Below are positions 61,603 to 64,000 of a DNA stretch of 64,000 nt, in pieces; within the stretch, counting starts at the first letter, position 1; each line of letters starts with the position of its first letter. The position numbers and the translations under genes were made by a program. A model generated the notes under the pieces. It saw only the letters and a list, made by a program, of their open reading frames with translations. It searched no databases and was not told the origin of the DNA. Location of the stretch: the NCBI GenBank assembly GCA_023430365.1, contig JAEZAS010000107.1, positions 1 through 64,000 on the forward strand, given 5' to 3'. This stretch comes from Planctomycetota bacterium (GTDB lineage: Bacteria > Planctomycetota > Planctomycetia > Pirellulales > Pirellulaceae).

Positions 61603-64000
61603 GGCCGCGACTCCACGGCGGCTATTCCGAGCGGCGACGTGGCAGTTGTGCTTGGTGAAGCCCGATCGAGCGGAGGAGTCGGCATCTGGGTCGAGCGAGA
61701 TTCAGTTGTCGGCGAACTGCCAGGTCCGGAAGGCTGTTCGCCGCCACGATCGAGTCGGCCCGTTGTTAGCCACCAGCCAAAAGCGGAGATCAATGCGACC
61801 ACCAATCCCAGCACAATTGCCTGGCCCACGAACAGTGTGACTTCCGGGGCCCAGAGTGCGGCCACGATCAGTAGGGCGGAGACAACGAGCAACATCAGCG
61901 GCGTTCGTAGCCGCTGTATGTAAACCAAAGCGAGGCCAACTAGCAAAGCCCCGAGTGAAAACATCGCCAGCAGCAGTCGCTGAGAGGCCTTGGCCACCTG
62001 CAGGGGCGGGGTGCTGCCAAAGCTGCTGAATAAATAGGTGTTCACGCTCTCCGGCAAAGGCGGCTGCTGCGAGGCTCCGGTCCATTGCTCGAGTTCATCT
62101 TGAGCCACGGTCCCTTGGCGTTCCCAGAAAATTCCTCGCCATTTCCAACCCAATTCGGCTGCGAAGCCCGTTGGTTCAACCAGCAGATGCTCCTGCGGCG
62201 GCAAGCACAATTGCCAGTACAACCGTTGGACCGAAGACCCACCAACGATTGTTGGCGGGTCAAGCCGCTGGTGAGACAAACCCCAGCCGAGTTCATCGCG
62301 ATCGATCGAATACCAGACCTCCAGCACCTGTTCCTTACCGACCATTCCGGCGGGAATCGAGATGCCGAGTATGTCTTTCTCACGCGTGGTGCGCTCAACG
62401 GGATGACCGTTTAGGGCTACTTGAACCTGCGCCATTTGGCTGCCCGCGGGGAGTTGCAAGCGGATAGTGGGTTCGCGGCTGGTCATACGCCAGACGGCGC
62501 GGTCCTGGCGGCTTTCGCCGGTGAGCCAGGTCTGCAGCCATGCCCGCTGAATGGCGACCGCCGCCGATTCCTGCGTTTCGATGGCAGCGGCGCCGAGATC
62601 GACATGGCTAACGGGATGCAGAAGCGCGAGTTGTACGAGTGAACCATCGAACTCGGCAGGACCCGAACGAGCGTCGGCTGGAGGTTCGACGGAGTCGAGC
62701 TTCAGGTCGTCGGCATAGCGCACGGCCAGCGAGTGATTGGTGAACTCGCTTTCGTCACGGTCGACCGGCATGGGAAGCGGGAGCGAAATCGTGGCGGTTT
62801 CGCCGGCGGGCAAGGCTGGCGTTGGCAGCGCGTACTTCACCGTAAACTCACACGGACCGATCAAATCTCTAGGAGCGACAAAGCGATAGGCGGAGGCCGC
62901 CGGTTGGGCTAGTTCGGCGTCGACCGGTTCGAGCGAAAGCACCTTGTCCTCAAAGGCGACCGAGAGTCCGCTTGCCCGTTGCAGTTCGGCGGGAATCGCG
63001 AGTTCGAAAACCCGTTTCGGTTCGTGGGCAATGCGGTATCGCAACTTCTGCGTCACCTGCATCCGCCGGCGGTCCAACTGCACGGAGGTGTCGGTGCTGA
63101 CCGCCGTCACTCGCTCGCGCAGCCGAAAGCGAGCGGCGAACTGAGCCCGCTCGACGCCTCCCAGATCTCGATAGACCAGCGGTGATTGCTGTCGCGGCGG
63201 AAGCATCAGCTTCGAGGGCAATGAATCCACCGTGAGACCGCGCGTTTCGGTCGCATCCGGGATCAATTCGACATTGTCCCCTGGCACAACCACGACGGTT
63301 GCTGGGGTCGTCAAATCGGCCTGCGGTTTGGGAAGTACAAATTGCAGCAGGCTGTCTGACTTGGGGCTGGGCTGTTGGGCTTCGAAAGTCACATCCATTT
63401 CCGACGGCGCGTCGCTGGCCAAGGCCATTTGCCAGGAGTCTCCGTCGGTGGCGTCCGCAGCGTCGGACGCGAAGTAGGCATCGGGCGAAACGCGATCGAG
63501 TTTCCAGCCCGCCGCTTCAACCCGAATGCTTTGGGCCCTGGTGCCGCGCACCCGGTAGTTCAAGATGGCCTCGAGCCGAGTCTGATCGGCGTCGACGTAG
63601 ATCACGTACGTCGGTTCAACGCTGATGCGTGTCGGACGAGGCGACACCTGCAGCTTTAGATTGCATGGCTGGCGGAAGTATTCGAACCGGGCCGCGAGCG
63701 TACCGAGTGGGCTATCGGCTGGAGTGTCGATCCGTCGTACGTTGGAGCCTTCGGTCCACCGCAGGAGCCAGTCGCCGGCGACGACAACATCGGCCGCGCC
63801 TCGTTGGCGAGCCGCGCCGAGCACCTCCCAACTCACGGGCTCGACGGCTGAACTGGAGGGCAGTCGGGAAGCCAGCGCCGCTGCAATGCGCACGTCGACG
63901 GGGGCACTGGCTGGCCGATCGAGTTTGACTTCGACCAACTGCGACTTCTCCCCACGGCTACCCGTTGGAGCATTGACCGGCGCAATGGAGTAGCCCGTCG
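61599..64000 (-). CDS. Large secreted/membrane protein, upstream partner (N-terminus off right edge)
   Basis: An open frame runs from the right edge (64000) to a TGA at 61599-61601; at least 800 residues are seen and the N-terminus is missing. The visible part is beta-rich (RISVEPTYVIYVDADQTRLE, RGTRAQSIRVEAAGWKLDRV), then has about three hydrophobic helices near the C-terminus (LLLAMFSLGALLVGLALVYI, PLMLLVVSALLIVAALW, GQAIVLGLVVALISAFGWWL) and a Pro/Ser/Thr-rich tail. It overlaps the 2178-residue gene by four bases, so both are likely translated together and may act as a complex. It has the same overall design as each half of its neighbour. Confidence 0.8.
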   Translation of the reverse strand, partial: TGYSIAPVNAPTGSRGEKSQLVEVKLDRPASAPVDVRIAAALASRLPSSSAVEPVSWEVLGAARQRGAADVVVAGDWLLRWTEGSNVRRIDTPADSPLGTLAARFEYFRQPCNLKLQVSPRPTRISVEPTYVIYVDADQTRLEAILNYRVRGTRAQSIRVEAAGWKLDRVSPDAYFASDAADATDGDSWQMALASDAPSEMDVTFEAQQPSPKSDSLLQFVLPKPQADLTTPATVVVVPGDNVELIPDATETRGLTVDSLPSKLMLPPRQQSPLVYRDLGGVERAQFAARFRLRERVTAVSTDTSVQLDRRRMQVTQKLRYRIAHEPKRVFELAIPAELQRASGLSVAFEDKVLSLEPVDAELAQPAASAYRFVAPRDLIGPCEFTVKYALPTPALPAGETATISLPLPMPVDRDESEFTNHSLAVRYADDLKLDSVEPPADARSGPAEFDGSLVQLALLHPVSHVDLGAAAIETQESAAVAIQRAWLQTWLTGESRQDRAVWRMTSREPTIRLQLPAGSQMAQVQVALNGHPVERTTREKDILGISIPAGMVGKEQVLEVWYSIDRDELGWGLSHQRLDPPTIVGGSSVQRLYWQLCLPPQEHLLVEPTGFAAELGWKWRGIFWERQGTVAQDELEQWTGASQQPPLPESVNTYLFSSFGSTPPLQVAKASQRLLLAMFSLGALLVGLALVYIQRLRTPLMLLVVSALLIVAALWAPEVTLFVGQAIVLGLVVALISAFGWWLTTGRLDRGGEQPSGPGSSPTTESRSTQMPTPPLDRASPSTTATSPLGIAAVESRP

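Noticed and set aside
1..64000. CRISPR array
   Set aside because: No regularly spaced direct repeats of 23-40 bp were seen, and no cas gene was found.

Overview
The window looks like a chromosomal segment of a planctomycete of the Pirellulales/Gemmatales kind. The evidence is the lineage-typical DUF1501 plus PSD1-cytochrome (DUF1549/DUF1553) gene pair, a secreted FecR-domain protein, very large membrane-anchored secreted proteins of unknown function, and tolerance of GTG/TTG starts. The assignment rests on gene content, not on a marker gene.

Region 1 (1-15.0 kb) is ordinary host sequence with visible gene decay. It holds a glycine-rich secreted protein (partial), a SnoaL-like secreted protein, an SGNH hydrolase, two tandem ceramidase-like proteins, a DUF1501/PSD1 pair and a two-gene operon encoding a serpin and a FecR/chagasin-like protein. 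Between them lie at least three DUF1501 fragments and one multiply frameshifted PhoD-type phosphatase fragment, none of which can be functional.

Region 2 (15.8-43.2 kb) is a large defence island, all on the minus strand, in two operons. Operon A (28.2 to 15.8 kb, transcribed leftward) encodes a UvrD-like helicase, a NERD domain fused to a kinase that has lost its catalytic residues, an apparently active Ser/Thr kinase fused to a P-loop ATPase, a protein of unknown fold, and a 1674-residue protein with an embedded PD-(D/E)XK-like motif and a C-terminal HerA-like ATPase. The last three resemble DptF-DptG-DptH by order, size and ATPase placement, but there are no dnd or ssp modification genes. 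Operon B (43.2 to 28.7 kb) encodes a winged-helix protein, a 77-residue orphan domain, a SNF2 helicase, DUF4391, a type III-like methyltransferase (Mod) and restriction subunit (Res), a DUF2130 nuclease-like protein, and a SIR2-HerA pair. It reads as a restriction-modification system with an NAD-depletion module appended.

Region 3 (43.2-54.7 kb) is an integrative element: DUF932 protein, small unknown proteins, a superinfection-immunity-like membrane protein, a tyrosine recombinase, a RadC-family protein, an MT-A70 methyltransferase that lacks its catalytic end, and a large serine recombinase whose reading frame runs into the 3' end of a tRNA-Pro(CGG) gene. Its intergenic space is full of perfect short stem-loops; the extreme case is a gene-free 1.55 kb stretch (50.16-51.72 kb) with more than twenty of them.

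Region 4 (54.7-64.0 kb) returns to host sequence: the tRNA-Pro and two overlapping genes for very large secreted/membrane proteins of unknown function, the second running off the right edge.
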